This document shows positions 37,042 through 46,208 of a stretch of 64,000 bases of DNA, piece by piece. This DNA is from Burkholderiales bacterium (GTDB lineage Bacteria > Pseudomonadota > Gammaproteobacteria > Burkholderiales > SG8-41): assembly GCA_030684405.1 (NCBI GenBank), contig JAUXYA010000005.1:1-64000 (forward strand), read 5' to 3'. How positions within the stretch are numbered: the stretch's first letter is position 1; each line of letters begins with the position of its first letter. The translations under genes were made by a program, and so were the position numbers. The notes beneath the pieces were generated by a model that searched no databases, was not told the DNA's origin, and worked only from the letters and a program-made list of their open reading frames with translations.

Positions 37042-39069
37042 TTACTTGAGGATCTTGAACAGGTTGTTGAAACTGTCCGTCCACAGGCGCAGGCCCGGGA
37101 TGTTGGTAATGTCGTGGGCGGCTTCGGTGATTTTCGGGTGTTCCAGCAGTTTGGCATTGCGCGAGACCAGCACCCAGTCGGTGTTGGCGAGGTCCGAGCT
37201 GATCTCCGGGTCATCGCTGACCAGCACCGTGTGCAGTCCATATTCGTCGGCGATGCGCTTGACCACCGGCGCCAGATTCAGGAAGCGGTTGGTGACATGG
37301 AAGGCGATTACCCCGTCTTCCTTCATGTTCTTCAGGTAGATGCCCATCGCCTGCTGGGTCATCAGGTGGGTCGGAATCGAGTCGCTGGAGAAGGCGTCGA
37401 TCGCCAGCACGTCGTAACGCTGTGCCGGCTCACGTTCCATGGTCAGCCGCGCGTCGCCGAGCAGGTTTTCGATCTTCGCCTGGCTCGAACCGAGGTAGCT
37501 GAATTCGGTTTTCGCGATGTCGATGACCTGCGGATTGATTTCGTAGAAGCGGTAGAGGTCCCCCGGCCGGCCGTAGACGGCCAGCGTGCCCGCGCCCAGT
37601 CCGACCACGCCGACGCGGAGATCGCGGCCGGCATCGCGCTTGATATTGAGGATGCGGCCGATGCCGGAGGTCGGGCCGTAGTAGGTGGTCGGTTCCAGGC
37701 GGCGCGTCGGATGCAGGAACTGTTCACCGTGCATGATCACGCCGTGCATCAGGCGGCGGGTGCCCTGGATGTCGGCTTCGCCACCGAAATCCTTGACGCG
37801 CAAGGTGCCATAGAAGTTGCGCGTCATCACCCTTGTGTCTTTCGACAGCATGTTGACGTAGAGATGGATGTGGAAGCCGGTGAAGCCGGCGGCGACCAGT
37901 GCGATGACGGGGACCAGCGGCATCACGCGCCGCGACAGGAAGGCTGCCAGCAGCAGCGTGCCGAAGAGCCCGAGGCCGAACTCGTAATAGGTGTTGAACA
38001 GCTTCGGCGCGACGAAGCCGATCGCGAGACCGCCGATCGCGCCGCCCAGCGAAATCATCAGGTAGTAGCTGGTGAGGTAGCGCGGCGCCGGTTTCAGCGC
38101 GGCGAGTTCGCCGTGGAAAAACATGCACATCACGAACAGTCCGACTGCGAACAGCGGGATTGCCTGCTTGATGTCCATCACGCCGCCGTCGGTGTGCAGT
38201 GCCCAGGCCATGGCGCAGACGATCACCAGCAGCGGACCGAAGAACAGCTTGCGCTGGTACCAGTTGCGGCCTTCGAAGCAGAGCACGAAGGAGAGCAGGT
38301 ACAGCGTCAGCGGCAGGATCCACAGAAACGGCACCGAAGCCACGTCGTGGGTGATGTGGTTGGTGACCGCGATCAGCATGAACGAACCCAGCGCGGCCAG
38401 TGTCAGCCACAGCAGGTAGTCGCCGATGCGCGGTGCCGGGCCATCGGAGGCCACCCGTCCCACGATCACTGCCGCGCCACCGGCGGCCGGGCGCAGGCTG
38501 AAGAAGGCCGACGTTGCACAGAGCAGCACGAACAGGCCGTAGCCGACGCTCCAGCCGATCGATTGTTCGTAAGTGGTGATGTAGGGCTCGACGACGAAGG
38601 GATAGGCAACCAGTGCGATCAGCGATGCGCCGTTCGACAGCGCGAACAGGCGGTAGACATTTTTCGCCTGTGGATAACTGCGCGCGAACCAGGCTTGCAG
38701 CAGCGGGCCGGTGGTGGACAGCAGGAAATAGGGCAGGCCGATGGTGGCGGTGAGCAGGCCGAGGATCAGCCAGGTCGGATCCTCGTCGCCACCGGGTTTC
38801 CAGCCGCCGCCGGCGATGATCGGCAACGATATGAGACTTGCGACCAGCAGTACGACATGCAGGATCACCTGCGGCCGCGGCTTCTGTAAACGCACGGTCC
38901 AGTCGGCATAGGCATAACCGGCGAGGAGCACCAACTGGAAAAACATCAGGCAGGTCGTCCATACCGCCGCAGAGCCACCGAACCACGGCAGGATCTGTTT
39001 CGCCATGATCGGTTGCACCAGGAACAGCAGGAACGCGCTCGCGAAAATGGTCAGCGCGTAAATCAGCAT
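37042..39069 (-). CDS. Multi-pass membrane protein fused to a spermidine-synthase-like domain
   Basis: The 675-residue protein has an N-terminal half with about 12-14 hydrophobic helices (to residue about 420). It begins MLIYALTIFASAFLLFLVQP with the MAKQILPWFGGSAAVWT loop typical of this family. A C-terminal aminopropyltransferase-like Rossmann domain follows: VGVVGLGAGTLAVYG, YEINPQVIDIAK, LGDARLTM and AIDAFSSDSIPTHLMT. In spermidine synthases the last motif carries the catalytic Asp. Such fusions are widespread but their reaction is unproven. TGTTTATAAT on the minus strand about 20 bp upstream may be the -10. Confidence 0.85.
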   Translation of the reverse strand: MLIYALTIFASAFLLFLVQPIMAKQILPWFGGSAAVWTTCLMFFQLVLLAGYAYADWTVRLQKPRPQVILHVVLLVASLISLPIIAGGGWKPGGDEDPTWLILGLLTATIGLPYFLLSTTGPLLQAWFARSYPQAKNVYRLFALSNGASLIALVAYPFVVEPYITTYEQSIGWSVGYGLFVLLCATSAFFSLRPAAGGAAVIVGRVASDGPAPRIGDYLLWLTLAALGSFMLIAVTNHITHDVASVPFLWILPLTLYLLSFVLCFEGRNWYQRKLFFGPLLVIVCAMAWALHTDGGVMDIKQAIPLFAVGLFVMCMFFHGELAALKPAPRYLTSYYLMISLGGAIGGLAIGFVAPKLFNTYYEFGLGLFGTLLLAAFLSRRVMPLVPVIALVAAGFTGFHIHLYVNMLSKDTRVMTRNFYGTLRVKDFGGEADIQGTRRLMHGVIMHGEQFLHPTRRLEPTTYYGPTSGIGRILNIKRDAGRDLRVGVVGLGAGTLAVYGRPGDLYRFYEINPQVIDIAKTEFSYLGSSQAKIENLLGDARLTMEREPAQRYDVLAIDAFSSDSIPTHLMTQQAMGIYLKNMKEDGVIAFHVTNRFLNLAPVVKRIADEYGLHTVLVSDDPEISSDLANTDWVLVSRNAKLLEHPKITEAAHDITNIPGLRLWTDSFNNLFKILK

Positions 39070-39227
39070 TTACATAACCTATTGATTATAAACAGAAATT
39101 TATTGTTCTGCGTACTGTTTGCGGCGGTGGGCAGCTTGCTGACAGACCCTCGCGGACGCCGGAAAGTTGCGTTCGCACGGGAATCGCTGCGGCGCGGACC
39201 GCCGCGATTGTAACCGCAGTACGGCCG

Positions 39228-39246
39228 GCCCGGGTGCGCGCCGGGC
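39228..39246. other. GC-rich hairpin downstream of the Bug receptor gene
   Basis: GCCCGG (39228-39233) and CCGGGC (39241-39246) form a perfect 6-bp stem with a 7-nt loop in the 210-bp gap. It lies just past the stop of the minus-strand receptor gene but lacks a T-run. It may be a weak transcript-end structure. Nothing else is seen in the gap apart from the likely promoter of the adjacent fusion gene. Confidence 0.3.
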
Positions 39247-39279
39247 TTCGCGTCACGCAAGCATGGCCGTGTTGCCGGA

Positions 39280-40236
39280 TCAGTCGGCCTTGATGCTCGA
39301 CTTCCTGATGACTTCGCTCCAGCGTGCTGTTTCGGCCTTCACATAGGCCGCGAATTCCGCGGGTGAACTACCGACGCCCTCGGCGCCGTCGCCGGCCATG
39401 CGTTTCTGCATTTCCGCAGTTTTCAGGATTTCGACCACCTCGCGATGGATGCGATCGATCACCGGCCGCGGCGCACCGGCCGGTGCGAACAGTCCGTACC
39501 ATTGCGACACGTCGAAATCGGGAATGCCGGTCTCCTGCAGGCTGGGCATGTCAGGCAGGGAAGGCGAACGCCGTGCGCTGGTGACCGCGAGTGCGCGCAG
39601 CTTGCCGCTCTTCAGGTGCGGCAGCACCGAGATGATGCTGGGAAAGGCGGCCTGGATGCGGCCCGCCAGCATGTCGACGTAGGCGCCGCCCATGCCCTTG
39701 TAGGGGACGTGGTTCATGTCGGCAGCGGTGCGCACCTTGAACAGCTCCGTGGCGAGATGGATCAGGCTGCCCTGGCCGGCCGAGGCGTAATTGACCTTGT
39801 TCGGATTGGCCCTGGTGTAGGCCACCAGTTCCTTGACGTTTTTTACCGGCATGCTCGGATGGACCATCAGCACAAAGGGCTGCTGGGTGACCTGGGTGAT
39901 CGTGGCGTAATCACGGGTCGGCACATAACGCGCGGGATAGAGCAGCGGATGGATGACGAAGGTTGCGCTGGCCATCAGCAGCGTGTGGCCGTCCTTCGGC
40001 GCGTCCCGGGTGAGTTCGGCACCGATCGCGCCGCCGCCGCCGGAACGGTTGTCGACCACCACGCTCTGCCCCAGTTTTTCGGCCAGCGGCGAGGCCACGG
40101 CGCGGGCGATGGTGTCCATGCCGCCGCCGGCCGACAGCGGCACGATCAGGCGCACCGGCTTGTCCGGGTATTTCGGTGATGCGGCCTGCGCAGTGCAGGC
40201 GAGGGTGCATAACAGCAGTGGCAGCAGTCGGTTCAT
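39280..40236 (-). CDS. Bug/TctC-family tripartite tricarboxylate transporter receptor
   Basis: The 318-residue protein has a signal peptide ending TAQA, then the Bug hallmark YPDKPVRLIVPLSAGGGMDT, DNRSGGGGAIGAELT, HTLLMAS, YASAGQGSLIHLATELFK and VDMLAGRIQAAF. Bug receptors bind carboxylates in the periplasm and deliver them to TctAB-type permeases. It is the last gene of the operon headed by the tricarballylate-dehydrogenase-like flavoprotein. No permease is adjacent; tctBA lies about 19 kb away. GGAGGA precedes the ATG. Confidence 0.93.
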   Translation of the reverse strand: MNRLLPLLLCTLACTAQAASPKYPDKPVRLIVPLSAGGGMDTIARAVASPLAEKLGQSVVVDNRSGGGGAIGAELTRDAPKDGHTLLMASATFVIHPLLYPARYVPTRDYATITQVTQQPFVLMVHPSMPVKNVKELVAYTRANPNKVNYASAGQGSLIHLATELFKVRTAADMNHVPYKGMGGAYVDMLAGRIQAAFPSIISVLPHLKSGKLRALAVTSARRSPSLPDMPSLQETGIPDFDVSQWYGLFAPAGAPRPVIDRIHREVVEILKTAEMQKRMAGDGAEGVGSSPAEFAAYVKAETARWSEVIRKSSIKAD

Positions 40237-40302
40237 GGCGGTCTCCTCCGGCGATGTTGGTGTCTGTGTGTGGCCCGGTTCTGTCGTCCTGCGTGCAGCG
40301 GA

Positions 40303-41673
40303 TCAGCCGGACGTGTTTATGGCCAGTGTCCTGCAATCGGTTACGGTTTCCAGCGCGGCGAGCTGCGCATGCAGTACCGCGGCCCGGGGGTGCGGGCCTG
40401 CCATGCGCATGAACTTGGTCTGCAGCTCCGCCGCCGACAGCGGTGAGGCCGGCGTGCCCTTGAATTCCTCCGCAAAACGTTCGAAGCGGCGGCCGTCCTG
40501 CAGTTCCAGCTCGACACGGGTCGCCCAGGCGCCGCCTTTTTCCTGCTCGCCCATCTCGATGACTTGCATGCGCCTGGCCAGGGCACGCACACGCGGGTCC
40601 TTGAGCGCCGTTTCCGAGAAGGCCAGCGGATCGTTGACGTCATAGTACAGCGCGATGGCCGCGCAGAAGGGTACGCTGTACTGTGCGCCGGCAACGTCCT
40701 GTGGCTCGCGGATGTCGTGGTGCGAAAGAATTTTGTGGTGGGCGTGGACCACCAGTTGCGCCACGGCATCGCCGTCGAAGCCGTGTTCAGCACGCAACTC
40801 CTGCAGCGATTGCACCGGCGTGTGCGCGGTGATGTGGCAGGCATAGCGCTTGAGGCAGGCATTAACGATGTCGAAATGCCTGCCGAGGTCTTTGGTGAAC
40901 TGCGTGGCGTCGCCGTCGCGGGCATAGGATTCGAGGTAGCCAAATTTGCCCTCCAGCACGTTGTCCGGGCCCTCGTAGCCGTCGCGTGCGAGCAGCGCGG
41001 CAACAACGCCCGCTTCGGCGGCGCGGCCCATGTGCAGGCGCTTCACCATCGCGCCGTTGCCGGCCTTGGCAAAGGCGAGCAGACCACCACCCAGCGAACC
41101 GGCGATGCCCAGCGCCTGGGTGAGTTGGCCGGCGTTGAGGCCGATCAGCCTGCCGGCCACAATGGCCGAACCGAAGGGGCCGTTGGTGCCCGGCGCATGG
41201 AAGCCCAGAGCTTCGGTGGTCTGCTTCGCCGCAAGCCCGATGCGGAACATCACCTCCGCGCCAGCGACGAATGCGGTCAGCAGCGCCTTGCCGTCCGCGC
41301 CTTGTGCTTCACCCGAAGCCAGTGCTGCCGGCAGCAGGATCGCGCCCGGATGCACACCGGCGCTGGGCTTGCGCAGGCCATCAAGCTCGAAGGCATGCGC
41401 GGCGACACCATTGGCCAGCGCGGCAGCCGGTGCTGCGACCTGCAGCGCGGTGCCGATGACGCGGCTTGCGCCGTTGCCGCCGCAGTTTCTTGCGTGGCCG
41501 GCGACGATTTTGCTCCATGGCAGGCGCGATCCGAACAGTGCTGCGCCGGTGGTGTCGATGATGCACTGGCGCGCTCGCTCGCGCGCCGCATCCGGGATGT
41601 CTTCATAGCGCAGTCCAACGGCGAAATCGGCGAGTGTGCGGGCGGCGGTTTGGGGGGCGGCGGAATTGACCAT
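40303..41673 (-). CDS. MmgE/PrpD family protein, paralogue 1
   Basis: MmgE/PrpD enzymes include 2-methylcitrate dehydratase, cis-aconitate decarboxylase and iminodisuccinate epimerase. The ATG at 41673 gives 456 residues; a TTG at 41688 would add five. Typical blocks are CIIDTTGAALFGSRLPWSKI, NGVAAHAFELDGLRK, GVHPGAILLPAALA, GFHAPGTNGPFGSAIVAGRL and MVKRLHMGRAAEAGVVAALL. The exact reaction cannot be told. Fourth gene of the five-gene operon. Confidence 0.9.
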   Translation of the reverse strand: MVNSAAPQTAARTLADFAVGLRYEDIPDAARERARQCIIDTTGAALFGSRLPWSKIVAGHARNCGGNGASRVIGTALQVAAPAAALANGVAAHAFELDGLRKPSAGVHPGAILLPAALASGEAQGADGKALLTAFVAGAEVMFRIGLAAKQTTEALGFHAPGTNGPFGSAIVAGRLIGLNAGQLTQALGIAGSLGGGLLAFAKAGNGAMVKRLHMGRAAEAGVVAALLARDGYEGPDNVLEGKFGYLESYARDGDATQFTKDLGRHFDIVNACLKRYACHITAHTPVQSLQELRAEHGFDGDAVAQLVVHAHHKILSHHDIREPQDVAGAQYSVPFCAAIALYYDVNDPLAFSETALKDPRVRALARRMQVIEMGEQEKGGAWATRVELELQDGRRFERFAEEFKGTPASPLSAAELQTKFMRMAGPHPRAAVLHAQLAALETVTDCRTLAINTSG

Positions 41674-41700
41674 GGATGGATCGCTCAAGGCAAAGAAATT

Positions 41701-41726
41701 CCCTCTCCCCGCGCACGGGGAGAGGG
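41701..41726. repeat. 11-bp perfect inverted repeat between two MmgE/PrpD genes
   Basis: CCCTCTCCCCG (41701-41711) and CGGGGAGAGGG (41716-41726) pair perfectly around CGCA. Hairpins of the CTCTCCC/GGGAGAG kind are scattered between genes in many beta- and gamma-proteobacteria. It fills the 65-bp gap before paralogue 1 and could attenuate or stabilise the operon message. Confidence 0.6.
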
Positions 41727-41738
41727 GACAAAAGCGGG

Positions 41739-43136
41739 TTATGCGCTTAACAGCTTCGACAGAACGGTAGCGTCGGACAGCTTCTCGAGACCCATCACCG
41801 CGTCACGCAGTTCAACGACGCGTGCCTTCGGCAGCGCCTTGACTGCGAGCTTCTCGAATTTCGCGATGATGTCAGCGTCGCTGGCGAAACGGAATTCGCT
41901 GCCGCGCGCGGATTCGACGGTGCGTTTCATCACAGTGCTGTCATTGAGATGCAGTTCGACGTGCACCTTGTGGCGCATTTTGGCGCCCAGCGCGGTGATC
42001 GCCGGATCGTGGAGCACTTCGACCTTGCGCGACTCCGCGATGCGTGCCGGATCAGCGACCATCGCTTCAGTGAACTGGTCGACGAACACGTCTTTTTCCA
42101 GCAGCCAGGTGCCGATGCAGTACGGCAGGTTCAGCTGGGCTGAAGTCAGGCCCTGAGGCTTGTACGGCCAGCCGACGTGGTGCACCGTGACCTCGGAGCC
42201 GTAGACCACGACTTTTTTCACGTCCTTGGCGGTGAAGGGCCGTTCGGCATCCATCTCGCGCAGTGCGTCGAGCGTGGTGTGATTGCTGCCGACGCAGGCA
42301 TAGAACTTCAGTGCGATGCCCATGGTCTGCCAGACTTCGCCGAAGCCGGCAGTGAGTTCCTTCAGATTGAACTTGTCGGTCGACTGCGACATGGTCGTGC
42401 AGAAGCCGCCGTACGGGTTCTCAAGCACGTCAATGATGCCGGTGAAGCCGCCTTCGGCGAACAGCGCGCCGTAAAGGCCGGACTGCGAGGAGCGGCCGGC
42501 GTGCATGCGTTTGACCATCGCGCCGAACTGCGCGGCCATCAGGCCGGCGGCCTGAGTGCCGGCGATGCCCAGCGCGTGCACGGTCTTGTCGACATCGAGT
42601 TTCATGCCGCGTGCAGCGCCAGCGGCAGCGGAGAACACGCCCAGCGTGGCGCCCGAGTGCCAGCCGGAGGCAATGTGCGCCGGGCCCATGCACAGGCCGA
42701 CGCGGGGTCCGATTTCGTAACCGGCGACCGAGGCCGTAAGGAATTCCTTGCCGCTCATGCCCGGCTTCAGTTCAGTAACCGAGATCAGCGCGGGCAGCAC
42801 CACGGCGCCGACATGCAGCACGCCTGCGCGATGCACGTCGTCCAGTTCAAAGCCCTGCACTTGCGTGCCGTTGACCAGCGCGGCATGTGGCGCGGACAGT
42901 TTCTTGTTGGTGCCCCAAACACTGCACTGGCGGGTGCTGTCAATGCTGCTCAGCTTGTCCTGCAGGATGCGGGTCCATTCAAGATCCGCGCCATACAGCG
43001 CGCAGCCCAGTGAATCCAGCATCAGCAGCTTGTTGCGATGACGCACTTCCTCCGGGATATTGTCATAAGTCAGCCCGGAAACGAACGTTGCGATATCGCG
43101 GGTGTAGGGATGGGGTTGTGCCGGTTGCTGGGCCAT
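41739..43136 (-). CDS. MmgE/PrpD family protein, paralogue 2
   Basis: A 465-residue MmgE/PrpD enzyme with LLMLDSLGCALYGADLEWT, NGTQVQGFELDDVHRAGVLH, GWHSGATLGVFSAAAGAARG and MVKRMHAGRSSQSGLYGALF. ENPYGGFCTTMSQSTDKFN closes the active-site region. It resembles paralogue 3 more than paralogue 1 in these blocks. AGGAA lies 9 bp before the ATG. The 82-bp AT-rich gap upstream might contain a secondary promoter but none is clear. Confidence 0.9.
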   Translation of the reverse strand: MAQQPAQPHPYTRDIATFVSGLTYDNIPEEVRHRNKLLMLDSLGCALYGADLEWTRILQDKLSSIDSTRQCSVWGTNKKLSAPHAALVNGTQVQGFELDDVHRAGVLHVGAVVLPALISVTELKPGMSGKEFLTASVAGYEIGPRVGLCMGPAHIASGWHSGATLGVFSAAAGAARGMKLDVDKTVHALGIAGTQAAGLMAAQFGAMVKRMHAGRSSQSGLYGALFAEGGFTGIIDVLENPYGGFCTTMSQSTDKFNLKELTAGFGEVWQTMGIALKFYACVGSNHTTLDALREMDAERPFTAKDVKKVVVYGSEVTVHHVGWPYKPQGLTSAQLNLPYCIGTWLLEKDVFVDQFTEAMVADPARIAESRKVEVLHDPAITALGAKMRHKVHVELHLNDSTVMKRTVESARGSEFRFASDADIIAKFEKLAVKALPKARVVELRDAVMGLEKLSDATVLSKLLSA

Positions 43137-43218
43137 GGTGGCGGATTCCTGTGATGAGTCTGTAAAAACGGCCTAAAAAATATCAATAAAATCAATTGGT
43201 TAATTACTATTTTGGCGG

Positions 43219-44628
43219 TCACTTCGGCAGCGTGACCGTCGCGCCGACGATGGTTGCCAGCTCATTGATGTCGGCGAGTGACTCGCATCGGTCAACGGTC
43301 GTGATGATGCGTTCGGCGTCGGCTTTGTTCATGCACGGTGCAACGACATTGCGGAACTTGTGAATGACTTCTTCCGGTGCCAGCGGATTCTCGGGGCTGC
43401 CACGGCGGTGCAGTGCAAGTTTCTCATGCACTTTGCCGTCATGGGTGGTGATCTTCACGCGCGAGGCGTGGCGGAAGGGCGCGCCCATTTTTTCGATCTC
43501 GGGATCGACATGCGCGCTGATGCGCGAAATGAAATCGAGAATCTGCGGATCGGCGAGGCGCACTTCACGGAACTGTTCGGTGAATGCGGCGCCGTCAAGT
43601 GCGATGACCGCCATGCCGTAATACAGATTCATTTGTGCTGCAGTGACACCCTGCGCCTTGTATTCCCAGGCGCAGTGCACATGCGTCATCGGTGACAGGC
43701 CTGTTTCGACTTTGGCGATGTCGCCGTGCTTGAGCTTGTGCTCCTGCATCAGTTCCGACAGCGCGTCGAGTGCGCTGTGGATGCTGGTGACGCTGGCGTG
43801 CGGCTTGTAGCCGACGTTGAGCGTTTCCCAGGTCTTGCCGAGACCGTCGGTGAGGCGCGATGGATTTGGATTGTCGGAGTAGGTCGACAGATAGCCGCCA
43901 TAGGGTGCTTCCAGCGCATCAAGGATGCCGGTGAAATCGCGGGAGGCCAGTTGCGCGGCATAAACACCGCTCTGAGCCGCGCGGCCGCTGTGGAAGCGTT
44001 TGACCATTGCGCCTTCCTGAGCGGCCATCAGGCCGCCGGCCTGCGAGCCGGCCATGCCCAGCGCGTGCTGGAACTGCGTCGCATCGAGATTCAGCATGCG
44101 TGCCGCAGCGGCGGCAGCGACGAAGGTGCCCGACGTGCCTTGCGGATGGAAGCCGCGGAAAAACAGGCTCATTGTCGCAGCGTTGCCGACGCGGTGGCCG
44201 ATTTCATATCCGGCGACCATGGCGGTTAGCAGATCGCGACCCGACACTTTGCCTTTTGATTCGGCAAGACCCAGCGCCACCGGCGTGGCGATCGAACCGG
44301 CATGAACGATGGATTCCTTGTGAATGTCATCGAGCTCGAAGGCATGGCCCGATGTACCGTTGACCAGCGCCGCGAGCGCGGGCGAGGTCTTGCGGCCGAG
44401 GCCGATCAGCGTCGCCACCGGCTTGGCCTGTTCAGCGTCCGCGAGTTCGGCGACTTTGCGCGTCCACGGTAGCGTTGCACCAAAGAGGCAGCAGCCGAGA
44501 CTGTCGAGCAGCGAGAGTTTTATTCTCGCCACTGCTTCAGCGGGGATGTCTTCATAACGCAGCGTCGCGCCGAAGCGCGCGAGGTCGCGGGTGGCGTCGG
44601 GGAGCAGGGGTGGTTTGCCGGAGGACAT
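43219..44628 (-). CDS. MmgE/PrpD family protein, paralogue 3
   Basis: The 469-residue protein shares SLLDSLGCCLFGATLPWTRK, NGTSGHAFELDDIHKESIVH, GFHPQGTSGTFVAAAAAARM, GSQAGGLMAAQEGAMVKRF and HSGRAAQSGVYAAQL with the family. EAPYGGYLSTYSDNPNP parallels the same place in paralogue 2. It begins 11 bp after the flavoprotein gene, so both belong to one transcript. Whether the three paralogues act in sequence or form a hetero-oligomer is not known. Confidence 0.9.
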   Translation of the reverse strand: MSSGKPPLLPDATRDLARFGATLRYEDIPAEAVARIKLSLLDSLGCCLFGATLPWTRKVAELADAEQAKPVATLIGLGRKTSPALAALVNGTSGHAFELDDIHKESIVHAGSIATPVALGLAESKGKVSGRDLLTAMVAGYEIGHRVGNAATMSLFFRGFHPQGTSGTFVAAAAAARMLNLDATQFQHALGMAGSQAGGLMAAQEGAMVKRFHSGRAAQSGVYAAQLASRDFTGILDALEAPYGGYLSTYSDNPNPSRLTDGLGKTWETLNVGYKPHASVTSIHSALDALSELMQEHKLKHGDIAKVETGLSPMTHVHCAWEYKAQGVTAAQMNLYYGMAVIALDGAAFTEQFREVRLADPQILDFISRISAHVDPEIEKMGAPFRHASRVKITTHDGKVHEKLALHRRGSPENPLAPEEVIHKFRNVVAPCMNKADAERIITTVDRCESLADINELATIVGATVTLPK

Positions 44629-44639
44629 GGGTCCCTGCC

Positions 44640-46127
44640 TTAACCTTGCACCGCTGCCTTGCCGGCCGCGGTACCGGCGAGTTTGCCGAATACCGCGCCT
44701 GACACGAGACCGGTGCCGCTGGCGTAGTTGAAATAAAACAGTCCGCCGACCATCTCGCCGGCACAGTAGAGGCCGGGGATCGGTAGCTGGTTCGAATCGA
44801 CCACCTGGCCGCTGTCCTTGTCGATGCGCAGCCCGCCGAAGGTGAAGGTGATGCCGCAGGTCGTTGCGTAGGCATCATAAGGCGGTGTGTCGAGCGCCTG
44901 CGCCCAGTTCGACTTCGGCGGAATGATACCGACCGTGCCCTTGCCGTCCTTGATCACGTGGTTGAAGGGCACGTCTTTCATTACTGCGGCGTTGTATTCG
45001 TGCACGGTGTGCAGGAAGCCCTCGGGGTTCACACCCTCGAGTTTGGTCGCCAGTTCCTCCAGCGTGTTGGCGCTGACCTTGGTGACGAACTTGATGCGGT
45101 ATTCCGAGCGCAGCAGCTTGGTGACCTTGGAGTCGAACACCTGCCAGGCGAACTGCCCCGGCTGCTTCAGCACTTCACCGCCGTACTTGGCGTAGGTGAA
45201 GGAATGGAAGTCGTGGCCTTCGTCGACGAAGCGTTTGCCATCGGCGTTGATCAGCAGGCCGAAGATGTAGCTGTGTTTCTGGAACTGGTCGCCGACATTG
45301 ACGTCGCCGAACTCCGGTGCGTAGCGGTCCCAGCCGGTGGCGTGGCAGCCCGACCAGTTGCCGTAGGGAGCGGCGCCGATGTCCAGCGCCATTTTCAGGC
45401 CGTCACCGACGTTGAAGCGCGTGCCGCGCACCTTCGCCAGCTCCCAGCCCGGTCCTAGGTAGCGCGCACGCATCTCCGGATTGGCTTCGAAGCCGCCGCA
45501 GGCAAGCACCACCGCCTTGGCCTTCATCTCGAAGGACTTGCCCTTCTGCCGCACCTGCACACCGCCGACGGTGGCGCCGTCGTAAATCAGCTTGATCGCA
45601 CGGGTCTCGAAGAACACCGGAATGCCTGCGGCCTTGACTGACTTGTTCAGGTATTCGACCAGGCCGGCGCCGCCGCCGTGGGCTTCTATCGGCATGTTGC
45701 CGAAGAACTTGCGCTTGCCGTCGACCACCGCCGATTGGCGGCCCCAGTTCGGCACGAACTTCACACCCTTCGAGCGCAACCAGATCATCGTTGGCAGACT
45801 CTCGTTGACCAGATACTCGGAGAGGTCGGGATCAGTGCGGTAGGCGGTGAGCTGGTAGATCTTGTCGAGGAATTCCTCGCGGGTGTTGGTGCCGAAATCA
45901 GTCTCGGCGATTTCCTGCTCGGTGATGTCGGTGATCTTGAGCAGGTCTTCCACGGTTTCGTAGGCGAAACGCATCACGCCGCCGGCGAAGCGGCTGTTGC
46001 CGCCACCTTCCTCTTCCGGAGCGGCCTCGAGTATGGCGACCTTGGCGCCCTGGTCGTGCGCGGAGAGTGCCGCGCACATGGCGGCGTTGCCCTTGCCGAC
46101 GACGATGACGTCGAATTCCTGTTGCAT
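44640..46127 (-). CDS. FAD-dependent tricarballylate dehydrogenase/fumarate reductase-like flavoprotein
   Basis: The 495-residue protein has an N-terminal dinucleotide site (VIVVGKGNAAMCAALSAHDQ), EEEGGGNSRFAGGVMRFAYE, and the C-terminal FAD site CAGEMVGGLFYFNYASGTG. Layout and the GGGNSR motif resemble TcuA, which oxidises tricarballylate to cis-aconitate, and the flavocytochrome fumarate reductases and 3-ketosteroid dehydrogenases. No signal peptide is present, so it is cytosolic. It heads the five-gene operon and is divergent from the LysR gene. AAAGG precedes the ATG. Confidence 0.87.
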   Translation of the reverse strand: MQQEFDVIVVGKGNAAMCAALSAHDQGAKVAILEAAPEEEGGGNSRFAGGVMRFAYETVEDLLKITDITEQEIAETDFGTNTREEFLDKIYQLTAYRTDPDLSEYLVNESLPTMIWLRSKGVKFVPNWGRQSAVVDGKRKFFGNMPIEAHGGGAGLVEYLNKSVKAAGIPVFFETRAIKLIYDGATVGGVQVRQKGKSFEMKAKAVVLACGGFEANPEMRARYLGPGWELAKVRGTRFNVGDGLKMALDIGAAPYGNWSGCHATGWDRYAPEFGDVNVGDQFQKHSYIFGLLINADGKRFVDEGHDFHSFTYAKYGGEVLKQPGQFAWQVFDSKVTKLLRSEYRIKFVTKVSANTLEELATKLEGVNPEGFLHTVHEYNAAVMKDVPFNHVIKDGKGTVGIIPPKSNWAQALDTPPYDAYATTCGITFTFGGLRIDKDSGQVVDSNQLPIPGLYCAGEMVGGLFYFNYASGTGLVSGAVFGKLAGTAAGKAAVQG

Positions 46128-46168
46128 GTTGTGGACCTTTCGGGATTACGGTTCAGCGGAGAAGCCTC

Positions 46169-46197
46169 ATTATCCGGCGCCAGCACTCTTGAGTAAA
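46169..46197 (-). promoter_or_regulatory. Probable promoter of the flavoprotein-MmgE/PrpD operon
   Basis: On the minus strand TTTACT (46192-46197) and GATAAT (46169-46174) are separated by 17 bp. Start would be near 46162, about 35 nt before the flavoprotein ATG. A weak -35 fits activation by the adjacent LysR regulator. Confidence 0.6.
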
Positions 46198-46208
46198 ATG
46201 AGACTGTT

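Noticed and set aside
36649-38889. A 746-residue plus-strand frame opposite degQ and the membrane-synthase fusion
   Set aside because: It is antisense to two well-supported genes, is dominated by Arg, Gln, His and Asp, and shows no family motif. This is typical of shadow frames in GC-rich DNA.
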